Shown in pieces: positions 1-8,588 of a stretch of 64,000 nucleotides of DNA. Numbering within the stretch: position 1 is the stretch's first letter; each line of letters starts with the position of its first letter. The stretch is taken from NCBI RefSeq assembly GCF_039696035.1, contig NZ_CP155567.1, forward strand, positions 1,855,001 to 1,919,000, given 5' to 3'. The translations under genes and the position numbers were made by a program. The notes beneath the pieces were generated by a model. It searched no databases. It saw only the letters and a list, made by a program, of their open reading frames with translations, and had not been told where the DNA came from. This DNA comes from Microbulbifer sp. SAOS-129_SWC (GTDB taxonomy: Bacteria > Pseudomonadota > Gammaproteobacteria > Pseudomonadales > Cellvibrionaceae).

Positions 1-207
1 GTTGCCGTAGTCGACGGTGTATTTGTTGTGAAAGAACACCGTCAGCTGCACCTTGGATGAGCTGATAAATACGGTGTAGCCGTCGAAATCGGTATTCATG
101 GTCAGGCCGCGATAGTGCCAGCCATCTTCTCTTTTCTCGCCTTTGCGAGTCGCCTTGTCAAACACCCGCAGTGCCTGTTTGACGTCGATCTTGTGTTCCT
201 GTTCCAC
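1..207 (-). CDS. DUF3081 family protein, C-terminus cut by window edge
   Basis: I translated this stretch by hand. It reads from a GTG start through a conserved DFDGYTVF...[13 protein letters not shown] segment, which is the hallmark of the small DUF3081 proteins of gammaproteobacteria. The GTG at 207-205 was chosen because a GGAGG box lies five bases upstream; another in-frame GTG at 219 is possible. No function is established for the family. The gene is divergent from the DUF3429 gene and about 69 codons are visible. Confidence 0.7.
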   Translation of the reverse strand, partial: MEQEHKIDVKQALRVFDKATRKGEKREDGWHYRGLTMNTDFDGYTVFISSSKVQLTVFFHNKYTVDYGN

Positions 208-294
208 GACTTCCTCCACTGGCGTTTGCGCTAAACTTAATGTTTTCGTACGCGGAGCCGTTCCGCGTCTTTTCTTCCGGTCAGCTTAAACCAC

Positions 295-768
295 ATGGCG
301 TCAGGCAACCAGACTTCGCCGGTGCGGAAAACCCGGCTGTTCGATGCGCTGGCCTATCTCGGCCTGCTGCCGTTTGTGCTCGGTATCCTGATGCAGGCGA
401 CCGGTGTCGAGGTTTTCGGCGTGGGTGGCCGCTTGTGGTTCGCCGCCTACAGCGCTGTGATTCTCAGCTTCCTGTGCGGAATCTGGTGGGGCGGGGCGCT
501 CAATCGGGTGGCGCACCGCCACCGCATTGCCCTCGCTGTACTCAGCAACCTGGTGTGTGTTGGCGGCTGGGTTGCGCTGCTGCTGTACCGCACCCCGTGG
601 GCCCTGCCGCTGCTGGCGCTGGGGTACGCCTTTGTGGTGACAGCCGAGGCGCGGCTGAATCCGAACCTGCCGCGTTTGTACGACTATTTCAGAACCCGCA
701 GCCGGGTAACTTATCTCGTGATCGGATGTCATCTGATTATGATTGTGACCATTCTATTCACCGACTGA
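295..768 (+). CDS. DUF3429 family inner-membrane protein
   Basis: This 157-residue protein is almost entirely hydrophobic, with about four predicted membrane segments (roughly residues 18-35, 45-66, 78-97 and 100-115, plus a last one near the C-terminus). The pattern, including the GIWWGG segment and the RLYDYFR motif before the last helix, matches the DUF3429 family of small proteobacterial membrane proteins. No biochemical role is known. It ends 14 bases before the nitroreductase gene and is probably cotranscribed with it. Confidence 0.75.
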   Translation: MASGNQTSPVRKTRLFDALAYLGLLPFVLGILMQATGVEVFGVGGRLWFAAYSAVILSFLCGIWWGGALNRVAHRHRIALAVLSNLVCVGGWVALLLYRTPWALPLLALGYAFVVTAEARLNPNLPRLYDYFRTRSRVTYLVIGCHLIMIVTILFTD

Positions 769-782
769 ACGGGAGAAGGACC

Positions 783-1415
783 GTGAGTGAAGCCATTGCC
801 AATGCCGCGATTGATCAGCTCTTTACCGACGCCAGAACACACAGTCACTGGCTCGACAAACCGGTCGCGGACGACACCCTGAATCGTCTCTACGACCTGA
901 TGAAAATGGGGCCCACCAGCGCCAACTGCTGTCCGGTGCGGATTCTGTTCCTGAAGAGCAAAGAGGCCAAGGAGCGCCTGAAGCCGGCACTGAATGAGGG
1001 CAATGTCGAAAAAACCTTGGCGGCGCCGGTGACCGCGATCATTGCGCACGATCTGAAGTTTTACGAATACCTGCCCAAGCTGTTTCCCCATGCCTCGGCG
1101 CGGGACTGGTTTGTGAACAATTCGGAGCTGGCCGCTGCCACGGCCTTTCGCAACGGTTCACTGCAGGGCGGGTATTTTATTCTCGCCGCGCGCGCACTGG
1201 GGCTGGACTGCGGGCCCATGTCCGGCTTCGACAACGCCGCTGTAGACCACGAGTTTTTCCGCGAGCCCAGCGAGGACGCGGCGTTCCAGCAGGAGCATTG
1301 TCCGGACAGCCATATCAAGTCGAACTTCCTGTGCAACCTCGGTTACGGCGACCCGGAAATGCTGCACCCGCGCAGTCCGCGCTTCGATTTCGATGAGGTG
1401 TGCAAGATTCTGTAG
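783..1415 (+). CDS. RutE-like nitroreductase / malonic semialdehyde reductase
   Basis: This 210-residue protein has the RutE/HadB subfamily pattern of the FMN nitroreductase fold: an N-terminal ARTHSHW segment, [15 protein letters not shown] near residue 45, and a C-terminal [10 protein letters not shown]...[10 protein letters not shown]. RutE reduces malonic semialdehyde to 3-hydroxypropionate in pyrimidine breakdown using NAD(P)H. No other rut genes are visible, so the true substrate is uncertain. The start is GTG at 783, six bases after a GGAGAAGGA box; longer in-frame versions overlap the DUF3429 gene and are unlikely. Confidence 0.75.
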   Translation: MSEAIANAAIDQLFTDARTHSHWLDKPVADDTLNRLYDLMKMGPTSANCCPVRILFLKSKEAKERLKPALNEGNVEKTLAAPVTAIIAHDLKFYEYLPKLFPHASARDWFVNNSELAAATAFRNGSLQGGYFILAARALGLDCGPMSGFDNAAVDHEFFREPSEDAAFQQEHCPDSHIKSNFLCNLGYGDPEMLHPRSPRFDFDEVCKIL

Positions 1416-1446
1416 CGAAGCTCTTTTCCAGTGGGAGTCCCACCCC

Positions 1447-1471
1447 GGGCGGACACAAGGTCCGCCCCTAC
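1447..1471 (-). repeat. REP-like palindrome, GTAG-tipped, family 1
   Basis: An 8-bp perfect stem (GGGCGGAC / GTCCGCCC) with a 5-base ACAAG loop is followed by CTAC, so on the minus strand it begins with GTAG. Related copies lie at 1556, 24726 and 24840. The GTAG head plus hairpin is the layout of bacterial REP sequences. Confidence 0.6.
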
Positions 1472-1555
1472 AGACGGAGTCAGGTGGTCAAGATTCCGGC
1501 GGTGCTTACAGAGCGTATTAGGCGCTGCAGTGGATAGAACCACTAAACAGGTTTC

Positions 1556-1580
1556 GTAGGGGCGAACCTTGTGTTCGCCC
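1556..1580 (+). repeat. REP-like palindrome, GTAG-tipped, family 1
   Basis: GTAG is followed by the stem GGGCGAAC, loop CTTGT, and GTTCGCCC. It lies opposite in orientation to the copy at 1447. A second hairpin (GCGGGCC, loop ACA, GGCCCGC) follows at once at about 1583-1599. The 198-bp gap between the nitroreductase and the LysR gene otherwise holds no gene I can support, and these hairpins may stop transcription of the two convergent genes. Confidence 0.6.
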
Positions 1581-1613
1581 GCGCGGGCCACAGGCCCGCC
1601 GGCCAATTGCGCG

Positions 1614-2552
1614 CTAACTGCCCGCCACCGTCACCACATCCCCCAGCCGCCGCCCGATAATCGTGCGCATATCCGCCGCCAGCTGTCGGTAAAAATTCCG
1701 CCCCGGTGCGCTGGCGCGCCACACCAGGCCGTGTTGGCGCAGGATCGGTTTGCCCTTGAGTTCACTCACATGCAGCGCTTCCGGATCGTGCATCTCCGAA
1801 TGCACGTAGAGGCCGGGCAGGAAGGCCACCCCTAACCCCATCACTACCATCTGCCGCAGCGTATCCAGGCTGGTGCCCTCGTAGTCCCGCTGCAACTGGG
1901 CGCCGAGGTCCCGGCAGATCTCCTGTACCTGGTGGTGAAAGTGGTGCTGATCCTCCAGTGTCAGCACCTTTTCACCGCGCAGCTGCGATGGGGTCACCTT
2001 GGTCCGGTCGGCCAGGCGGTGATCCGCCGGCACGACAAATTTCAGCGGTTCTGTGAACAGCGGCTCCAACGCCAGTTCCTCCGATGCCAGCGGCAGCGGT
2101 AGAATAGCGAGGTCAAACGCGCCATCGACGAGATCCCGCTGCAGTAGCCGCGGAGGTGCTTCGCGCACATACAGTTTCAGTTGGTGGTGGCGTTTGTGCA
2201 GCTCTGGCAGCACGTTCGGCAGCAGGTAGGGGCCGACGGTGGGCGGCACGCCCAGCCGGTAGGTGGTCTGGTGCCCGCGGGCAATCATGTCGGCATGTTC
2301 GCGCAGCTCGCGCATGGCCAGCAGGATCTGGCGCGCCTGCTCCAGCAGTTCGCGTCCCGCCGGCGTGAGCAGGGTGCCGGCGCGGGAGCGTTCGAACAGC
2401 GATAGGCCCAGTGAGCGCTCCAGCGCTGCGACCTGTGTGGTCAGCGCCGGTTGGCTGACGCCCAGTTCCTCCGCGGCGCGGCGGTAGCTGCCGGACGCAG
2501 CGATGGCGACGAAATATTCCAGCTGCTTCAGGGTTGGTTGTACCGAGGCCAA
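1614..2552 (-). CDS. LysR-type regulator, OxyR-like but lacking the peroxidatic Cys
   Basis: This 312-residue protein has an N-terminal winged HTH (residues 6-65, SYRRAAEELGVSQPALTTQVAALE) and a LysR effector domain with the OxyR-type segments LTLEDQHH and EGTSLDTLRQMV. In E. coli OxyR the redox pair is Cys199/Cys208. By alignment the first position is His here and only the second Cys (in QEIC) remains, so disulfide sensing as in OxyR is not expected. The gene is divergent from the carbonic anhydrase/SulP pair across 123 AT-rich bases with a LysR-type palindrome, so it probably controls that pair. The effector is unknown. Confidence 0.85.
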   Translation of the reverse strand: MASVQPTLKQLEYFVAIAASGSYRRAAEELGVSQPALTTQVAALERSLGLSLFERSRAGTLLTPAGRELLEQARQILLAMRELREHADMIARGHQTTYRLGVPPTVGPYLLPNVLPELHKRHHQLKLYVREAPPRLLQRDLVDGAFDLAILPLPLASEELALEPLFTEPLKFVVPADHRLADRTKVTPSQLRGEKVLTLEDQHHFHHQVQEICRDLGAQLQRDYEGTSLDTLRQMVVMGLGVAFLPGLYVHSEMHDPEALHVSELKGKPILRQHGLVWRASAPGRNFYRQLAADMRTIIGRRLGDVVTVAGS

Positions 2553-2573
2553 GGTGTTCTCCCCAGAACGATC

Positions 2574-2592
2574 TGATAACTATAAATTATCA
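2574..2592. promoter_or_regulatory. LysR-type operator in divergent intergenic region
   Basis: A perfect TGATAA-N7-TTATCA dyad lies in the AT-rich gap between the LysR gene and the carbonic anhydrase gene. It contains the T-N11-A core typical of LysR binding sites. The position fits autoregulation plus control of the divergent operon; that role is inferred. Confidence 0.55.
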
Positions 2593-2675
2593 GAAATTGG
2601 TATTTTTTGTTATTGGGCTATCACAAATAATGACGTTTGAGCAGATAGCCCGCACTGTTACACAGAGGAGTTTCC

Positions 2676-3353
2676 ATGGAACACGTGATTTCCGGAGTGG
2701 CCAAGTTTCAGAAAGAGGTCTTCCCGACCAAAGAGGCGCGGTTTCGCAAGCTGGCCAATGGCCAGAACCCGGAGGTGCTGTTTATCACCTGCGCCGATTC
2801 CCGTATCGACCCCAACCTGGTAACCCAGACCGAGCCGGGCGAGCTGTTCATCTGCCGCAACGCGGGCAATGTGGTGCCGCCGCACAGCAACGAGACCGGC
2901 GGTACCACCGCCTCGATCGAGTTTGCGGTGGCGGCGTTGGGCGTGTCCCACATCGTTATCTGCGGCCACACCGACTGTGGCGCGATGAAGGGCGCGATTG
3001 CGCCAGAGAAACTCGACCGACTGCCGCATGTCCGCGAGTGGCTGGGCCACTGCCGCTCCGCCACCGAGGTGGTGCGAGCGCGTTGCGGCGAACTGGGCAC
3101 TGAACAGCTGGACGCCGTCACCTGCGAGAACGTGGTGCAGCAGCTGCAGAATCTGCGCACCCACCCGGCGGTAGCCACCGGCCTGGCGAGCGGCAGCCTG
3201 ACCCTGCACGGCTGGCTGTACGATATCGCCAGCGGCGAGGTGCTCTACTACGACGTGGAATCCGGTGGCTTCAAGCCGATGGATGAAACCTACCGGGCCG
3301 CCTTCACCAGCCGCGCGGCCGAAGCCGTGGGGAATTCGGCCGATGAAGCCTGA
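2676..3353 (+). CDS. Beta-class carbonic anhydrase
   Basis: The enzyme interconverts CO2 and bicarbonate. The zinc ligands and active-site pair of the beta class are visible: Cys39 with Asp41-Arg43 in CADSRIDPN, and His98/Cys101 in HTDCGAMKG. At 225 residues it has normal family length and no signal peptide, so it is cytoplasmic. An AGAGGAG box precedes ATG 2676. The stop overlaps the start region of the SulP gene, so the two are translationally coupled, which points to supply of bicarbonate to or from the transporter. Confidence 0.95.
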   Translation: MEHVISGVAKFQKEVFPTKEARFRKLANGQNPEVLFITCADSRIDPNLVTQTEPGELFICRNAGNVVPPHSNETGGTTASIEFAVAALGVSHIVICGHTDCGAMKGAIAPEKLDRLPHVREWLGHCRSATEVVRARCGELGTEQLDAVTCENVVQQLQNLRTHPAVATGLASGSLTLHGWLYDIASGEVLYYDVESGGFKPMDETYRAAFTSRAAEAVGNSADEA

Positions 3354-4986
3354 TCTGTCCAACCTGCGCGGAGACATCACCGGCGGCGTGACCGCCGGTG
3401 TGGTGGCCCTGCCACTGGCGCTGGCGCTGGGCGTTGCGTCCGGGCTGGGGCCGATGGCGGGCCTGTACGGTGCCATTGCGGTGGGCTTCTTCGCCGCGCT
3501 GTTCGGCGGTACCGGCGCGCAGATTTCCGGGCCCACCGGGCCCATGGTGGTGGTGCTGGCGGGGCTTTTCGCCAGCCTGTCCGGTGATGCGGCGCTGATC
3601 TTTACCGCAGTAATGCTCGCCGGCCTGTTGCAGGTGGCCTTCGGGCTGCTCGGTCTCGGCCACTATATCCGCCTGGTGCCATACCCGGTGATTTCCGGGT
3701 TTATGACCGGTATCGGTGCCATCATCATCATCCTGCAGCTGAATCCGCTGCTCGGCCACGATGCCCCCGGTGGCACCCTGGGCGCGCTCGGTAACCTGCC
3801 TGCCGCACTGGCCGACATACACCCGGCCAACCTGCTGCTGGGGCTGGGTACCCTGGCGCTGGTCTACAGCTGGCCGGCGCGCTTCGGCCGCTACCTGCCG
3901 GCACCGCTGGCGGCGCTGATTGGCGGTACCCTGGTGGCGTATTTCGCGCTGGATGTACCGCTGCTCGGCGCCATTCCCTCGGGTCTGCCGGAGCTGCAGT
4001 TGCCGGTCTTCAGTGGCGACACGCTGTGGCTGGTGCTGGAGGCGGGGCTGGTGCTGGCCGTGCTGGGTTCCCTCGACAGCCTGCTGACCTCGCTGGTGGC
4101 CGATAACATGACCCGCGAGCGCCACCACAGCAACCGCGAGCTGATTGGCCAGGGCATCGGCAATACCGCCGCCGGCCTGCTTGGCGGTATCGCCGGCGCC
4201 GGTGCCACCATGCGCACCGTGGTCAATATCCGCTCCGGTGGGAGCACGCGCCTGTCGGGCATGATCCACGCGCTGGTATTGCTGGCGGTGGCGCTGGGCC
4301 TGGGTCCACTGGCGGCCAATATTCCGCTGGCGGTGCTGGCTGGCATCCTGGTGAAGGTGGGGCTGGATATCATCGACTGGAATTACCTGAAGCGCGCCCA
4401 CCAGGGACCGCGCTGGGATCTGGTGCTGATGGCGCTGGTACTGGTACTGACCATTTTCGTCGACCTGATCACTGCGGTGGCGGTCGGGGTGGTGCTGGCG
4501 GCGCTGACCTTCGTCAAGCGGGTGGCCAGCCTGCAGATCGAAAGGCTGCGCAACCTGCCGGAGCATATGGACAGCCCGGAGGAGCGCGCCATTCTGGAGC
4601 GCCACCGCGATTCCATTGCGGTATTCGGCTTCAGCGGCCCGCTGAGCTTCGGCGCTGCCGCGGATTTGGGACACCACGTGCGCGAACACAGCGAGGCGGG
4701 ATCGCGCGTGCTGATCCTGGATTTCTCCGCGGTGCCGTATCTGGATCTGTCGGCAGCGCTGGCGGTAGAGACCGTCGCCACCAATGCCCGCGACAGCGGC
4801 CAGCTGTTGTATCTCGCCGGTATGAACGGCGAGGTGCGCGGGGTACTGGCGGGAATGAATCGCGGTCTGCCCGGTGACGGCGAGTTCGTCGACCAGAGCG
4901 AAGCCTTGCATGCAGGGGAGCTGGCGTTGATTCCGCGCAATGATGCGCCTCTGCACTCAATCCCCCGGCGCGCAGTCGGGGAGTGA
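3343..4986 (+). CDS. SulP family anion transporter with STAS domain (probable bicarbonate uptake)
   Basis: About 547 residues: a SulP core of roughly 10-14 membrane helices begins with GGVTAGVVALPLALALG, has the QISGPTGPM motif and ends near residue 400. A cytoplasmic STAS domain follows (IAVFGFSGPLSFGAAADL, LDFSAVPYLDLSA). I chose ATG 3343, which overlaps the carbonic anhydrase stop (3351-3353), rather than the upstream ATG inside that gene. SulP-carbonic anhydrase pairs usually transport bicarbonate (BicA-like), though sulfate transport cannot be excluded from sequence. Confidence 0.9.
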   Translation: MKPDLSNLRGDITGGVTAGVVALPLALALGVASGLGPMAGLYGAIAVGFFAALFGGTGAQISGPTGPMVVVLAGLFASLSGDAALIFTAVMLAGLLQVAFGLLGLGHYIRLVPYPVISGFMTGIGAIIIILQLNPLLGHDAPGGTLGALGNLPAALADIHPANLLLGLGTLALVYSWPARFGRYLPAPLAALIGGTLVAYFALDVPLLGAIPSGLPELQLPVFSGDTLWLVLEAGLVLAVLGSLDSLLTSLVADNMTRERHHSNRELIGQGIGNTAAGLLGGIAGAGATMRTVVNIRSGGSTRLSGMIHALVLLAVALGLGPLAANIPLAVLAGILVKVGLDIIDWNYLKRAHQGPRWDLVLMALVLVLTIFVDLITAVAVGVVLAALTFVKRVASLQIERLRNLPEHMDSPEERAILERHRDSIAVFGFSGPLSFGAAADLGHHVREHSEAGSRVLILDFSAVPYLDLSAALAVETVATNARDSGQLLYLAGMNGEVRGVLAGMNRGLPGDGEFVDQSEALHAGELALIPRNDAPLHSIPRRAVGE

Positions 4987-4995
4987 CGTCGCGAG

Positions 4996-5021
4996 GCCGG
5001 CGCTATGTCTGTAGCGCCGGC
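4996..5021. terminator. Hairpin between convergent sulP and poxB
   Basis: A perfect 10-bp stem GCCGGCGCTA / TAGCGCCGGC with a 6-base loop sits between the two convergent genes. There is no long U-tract on either strand, so it is only a probable bidirectional terminator. Confidence 0.45.
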
Positions 5022-5056
5022 GTAATATCCCGGCTTGCCGGCGCCTTTAGGCGGGC

Positions 5057-6769
5057 TCAGCGCAGTAGGTTGTTTTTTACCAGGTCGATCACTTCGTCGG
5101 CACGGCCGCCGAGCAGTGCCTTGAGCCCGAACAGGGCGGTAGAGGAGACCTGCTGCGCGGTGACTTCCGGCGGCATGACCAGCTCCATGCGATTGACGCG
5201 GACATCCAGCAGCGCCGGTCCGTCTGCCGCGAGCAAGCGCTCCATGGCGTCAGTGAGATCCTCGGCATTCTCAACCCGCTCGCCCCACAGGCCGCAGATT
5301 TGCGCCAACTGGCCGAAGTCCGGGTTTTGCAGCTCGGTAAAGCTGTCCAGCAGGCCTTCAATCCGTTGCTCCATTTCCACGAATCCCAATGACTGGTTGT
5401 TGAACACCAGTAACTTTACCGGAATCTTTTCCTGTACCAGCGTCAGCAGGTCACCGAGCAGCATCGTGAGCCCGCCATCGCCACACAGGGCGATTACCTG
5501 CCGGCCCGGATAAGCCTTGGCAATGCCCAGCGCCTGCGGGTAGGCGTTGGCCATGGTGCCGTGCAACAGGCTGGTGAGGAATGCGCGCCGTCCGTTGGCG
5601 TGCAGGTGGCGCAGTAGCCACACCATCGGAGAGCCGCCGTCCGCGGTAAACACTGCGTCCACCGCCGCGAGTTCGTCCAGCGTCTGCGCGACGAATTGCG
5701 GGTGGATCAGTGTCGGATCCGGTTCCTCTCCGCGTTTCGCCAGCTGTTCTAGGTCCTCGGTATAGCGAGCGCGCAACTCATCGAGGAAAGTGGAACCCTT
5801 TCTCGGTTCAAGGCGTGGCAGCAGCGCGTCGACGCTGGCGCCCACATCCCCAACCAGACCCATGTCCACTGCAGCGCGGCGACCGATGTGGGTGGCATCG
5901 ATGTCGAGCTGGATGATCGTGGCGTTTTCCGGATAGAACTGCGTATAGGCGAAATCGGTGCCCAGACAGAACAGCAGGTCGCAGGTCATCACGGCGCGGT
6001 AGCCGGCCGGATTGCCGAGGATGCCGTTCATGCCCACGTTGCACGGATTGTTCGGTTCCAGGAATTCCTTCGCGCGGGTTGTGTGCACGATGGGCGCGCC
6101 CAACTTACGCCCGAGTTTGATGACGGCATCCTGCGCACCACGGCAACCGATACCCGCGTAGATAGTGATTTTTTTCGCGTTGTTGAGTTTTTCCGCGAGC
6201 TGGTCTAGTTCCTGGTCCACCGGGCGCGCCAGTGACCGGGGGCGATGGACTGCCCAGGGAATGGCGTCTTCACTCGTGTGCTTGAAGGTGTCGCCGTTGA
6301 CAATCACCACCGCCACCCCGCGCCGGTTGAGGGCTGCCTGCGCAGCCTGGGTCACGATGCGGCGGGCCTGATCCGGGTGCGACACCGTTTCGCAGAACAC
6401 CGAGCACTGCTCATAGAGTTTTTTCTGGTCCACTTCCTGGGGAAACCCCAGCCCCTGTTCCGGCCGATCGATGTTGGAAGCGATCAACAGCACCGGCGCG
6501 CCATTGCGATGGCTTTCAAAAATCCCGTTGAGGAAGTGCAGGCTGCCGGGGCCGGCTGTGCCGGCGCAGACGCTCAGCTCCCCGGTCAAATAGGATTCGC
6601 CGCCGGCGGCGAGGGCGCCGACTTCTTCATGGCGCACGTGCACCCACTCCAGTGACGAGCGGCGCACGGCATCGGTAAAATGATTGATGGTGTCGCCGAC
6701 GATACCGTAGCAGCGCTTGGCACCGGCCTGAACCAGTGTGTCGGCGATAATTTCCGAAACGGTGGACAT
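5057..6769 (-). CDS. poxB: Ubiquinone-dependent pyruvate dehydrogenase (pyruvate oxidase)
   Basis: This thiamine-diphosphate and FAD enzyme decarboxylates pyruvate to acetate and CO2 and passes electrons to ubiquinone at the membrane. The sequence shows the catalytic Glu region (VRHEEVGALAAGGES, about residue 50), the central FAD/TPP fold, and the ThDP-binding motif GDGGLTMLLGD...VFNNQ near residues 430-460. The C-terminus (GRADEVIDLVKNNLLR) resembles the membrane-binding tail of E. coli PoxB, which separates it from acetolactate synthases. 570 residues is the usual length. Confidence 0.85.
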   Translation of the reverse strand: MSTVSEIIADTLVQAGAKRCYGIVGDTINHFTDAVRRSSLEWVHVRHEEVGALAAGGESYLTGELSVCAGTAGPGSLHFLNGIFESHRNGAPVLLIASNIDRPEQGLGFPQEVDQKKLYEQCSVFCETVSHPDQARRIVTQAAQAALNRRGVAVVIVNGDTFKHTSEDAIPWAVHRPRSLARPVDQELDQLAEKLNNAKKITIYAGIGCRGAQDAVIKLGRKLGAPIVHTTRAKEFLEPNNPCNVGMNGILGNPAGYRAVMTCDLLFCLGTDFAYTQFYPENATIIQLDIDATHIGRRAAVDMGLVGDVGASVDALLPRLEPRKGSTFLDELRARYTEDLEQLAKRGEEPDPTLIHPQFVAQTLDELAAVDAVFTADGGSPMVWLLRHLHANGRRAFLTSLLHGTMANAYPQALGIAKAYPGRQVIALCGDGGLTMLLGDLLTLVQEKIPVKLLVFNNQSLGFVEMEQRIEGLLDSFTELQNPDFGQLAQICGLWGERVENAEDLTDAMERLLAADGPALLDVRVNRMELVMPPEVTAQQVSSTALFGLKALLGGRADEVIDLVKNNLLR

Positions 6770-6798
6770 GCTTTGTCTCCCTAATACCGGGAATTGAA

Positions 6799-8487
6799 TT
6801 ATTTCCGTTGAGCAGGTGTGCGCCGGATGTCGTTGGTGCGCGTCTTCTCCAGCTCGATGGCCGGTTTGAAACTATCGGCTCGCGCGGCGCGCCACCAGTG
6901 CGCATAAGGGGTGTCGTCCGGGGCATCGAGCAGGGCGTTATCTTCGAGAAAGTGCCATACGCGATCGACGGGCATGGATTCTGTCGCACTGATGCGCTGG
7001 TACAGATGGTGAGGGCGCAGCTCGCAGGGGTGGGTCAACCCGGCTGCGGCAACGATGGTGCCCAGTGCTTCCAGTGTTCTCGCCTGGAAGGCGGCGGCCC
7101 GCTTGCCCTGCACGTCGACGATGAGGCCGCGCTGACGCCGCGGATCCTGTGTGGTGACGCCGGTGGGGCAGGTGCCGGTGTGGCACCGCTGCGCCTGGAT
7201 ACAACCAATCGAGAACATGAAGGGCCGCGCCGCGTTGCACCAATCGGCACCGATGGCGAGGCATTCCGCCAGCCCGGAGGCCGAGTAAAGTTTCCCACTG
7301 GCCGCGAGCCGGACCCTGTCGCGCAGACCGGCACCGACCAGCGCATTGCGCACCACAATCAACCCTTCTTGCAGCGGCATGCCAACGTGGTTGGACAGTT
7401 CCAGCGGTGCGGCCCCAGTGCCGCCTTCCGCGCCGTCGACCACGATGAAATCGAGCAGAATGCCGGTTTCGTGCATGGCTTTCATCAGCGCGAGAACTTC
7501 GTGAATATGACCCACGCACAGCTTGATGCCGACCGGCTTGCCACCGGACAGTTCGCGCATGCGCGCGGCGAACTCCAGCAGTTCAATGGGCGTGGAAAAT
7601 GCGGAATGAAAGCGCGGGGAAATACAGTCTTCACCGGCGGTGACCTTGCGGGTGCGCGCGATTTCCTCAGTGACTTTCGCCCCCGGCAACACGCCGCCGT
7701 GGCCGGGTTTGGCGCCCTGACTGAGTTTGATTTCGGTCATGCGCACCTGATCGTCGCAGGCGGCCTGGAACAGGTCGGGATCGAAGCTGCCGTCGTCGGC
7801 TCTGGCGCCGAAATAAGCGGTGCCGAGTTCCCACACCAGGTCTCCGCCATGCTTGCGATGGTGCGGGCTTATGCCACCTTCGCCCGTATCGTGATAGAAA
7901 CCGCCGATCGCCGCGCCCTTGTTCAGGGCTTCGATCGCGGCACCGGACAGGGCGCCAAAACTCATCGCGGAAATATTCAGCAGGGCGGCGCTATACGGCT
8001 GTGAGCACTGATCGGTGCCCACTTCGACCCGCGCCTTGGTATCGGCCTTTTCCGCCGGCGCCATCGAGTGGTTCAGCCACGCGTACTCTGCCGACTGCAC
8101 ATCGAGTTCGGTGCCGAAGGGATGAATGTCGCTGGACCCTTCGGCCCGGGCATGTACCAGGCGGCGGGCCTCGTAGCTGAATGGCTTGCCCTCTTCATCG
8201 CCCTCGACGACATAGGCGCGCAAATAGGGGCGCAGGTCGAGGAACAGCCAGCGAATGCGCGCGGCAACCGGGTAATTGCGGGTGAGTGTCCAGTGTCGCT
8301 GGAATATGTCGTAAGTGCCGAGGGCTACCAGCGACAGGCTGACCAGTGCGCCGAGCAGCCACCAGCCACTGTGCAGCAAGGCGAGAAGGAGGAAAAACGG
8401 GGTCGCGAGCAGCGCCGCCAGGGGGATGATGGCGCGCTTGATACCATTCTTGCCGGAGTAGGCCCGCAAGGCTTCGGAAATGATCAT
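6799..8487 (-). CDS. GltB-domain FMN-binding protein (glutamate synthase large-subunit-like), membrane anchored
   Basis: 562 residues. Two N-terminal membrane helices (about 18-36 and 40-60) are followed by the FMN barrel of glutamate synthase: NISAMSFGALS, YHDTGEGGISPHH, QGAKPGHGGVLPG, VVDGAEGGTGAAP. The cluster GCIQAQRCHTGTCPTGV matches the Cys motif that binds the [3Fe-4S] cluster in GltS. The amidotransferase and glutaminase domains of true GltB are absent, so ammonia-dependent glutamate synthesis should not be assumed. It ends 29 bases before poxB on the same strand and may be cotranscribed. Confidence 0.8.
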   Translation of the reverse strand: MIISEALRAYSGKNGIKRAIIPLAALLATPFFLLLALLHSGWWLLGALVSLSLVALGTYDIFQRHWTLTRNYPVAARIRWLFLDLRPYLRAYVVEGDEEGKPFSYEARRLVHARAEGSSDIHPFGTELDVQSAEYAWLNHSMAPAEKADTKARVEVGTDQCSQPYSAALLNISAMSFGALSGAAIEALNKGAAIGGFYHDTGEGGISPHHRKHGGDLVWELGTAYFGARADDGSFDPDLFQAACDDQVRMTEIKLSQGAKPGHGGVLPGAKVTEEIARTRKVTAGEDCISPRFHSAFSTPIELLEFAARMRELSGGKPVGIKLCVGHIHEVLALMKAMHETGILLDFIVVDGAEGGTGAAPLELSNHVGMPLQEGLIVVRNALVGAGLRDRVRLAASGKLYSASGLAECLAIGADWCNAARPFMFSIGCIQAQRCHTGTCPTGVTTQDPRRQRGLIVDVQGKRAAAFQARTLEALGTIVAAAGLTHPCELRPHHLYQRISATESMPVDRVWHFLEDNALLDAPDDTPYAHWWRAARADSFKPAIELEKTRTNDIRRTPAQRK

Positions 8488-8588
8488 AGGGAGCAGTTTG
8501 GCATCCAGTGCCGGTTGCTACCAGTTGCTGCGCCGCAGCGCGGAAAGACTTGCAGGGCTCTGCCGCGCCACAGAGGGGGTGGGTCGGC

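Noticed and set aside
3304..4956. 550-codon open frame antisense to the SulP gene
   Set aside because: Gln/Arg/His-rich shadow product; the sense frame has a full SulP/STAS domain layout.
5057..6769. Acetolactate synthase large subunit
   Set aside because: The C-terminal tail and overall pattern match PoxB, and no small regulatory subunit gene is near.
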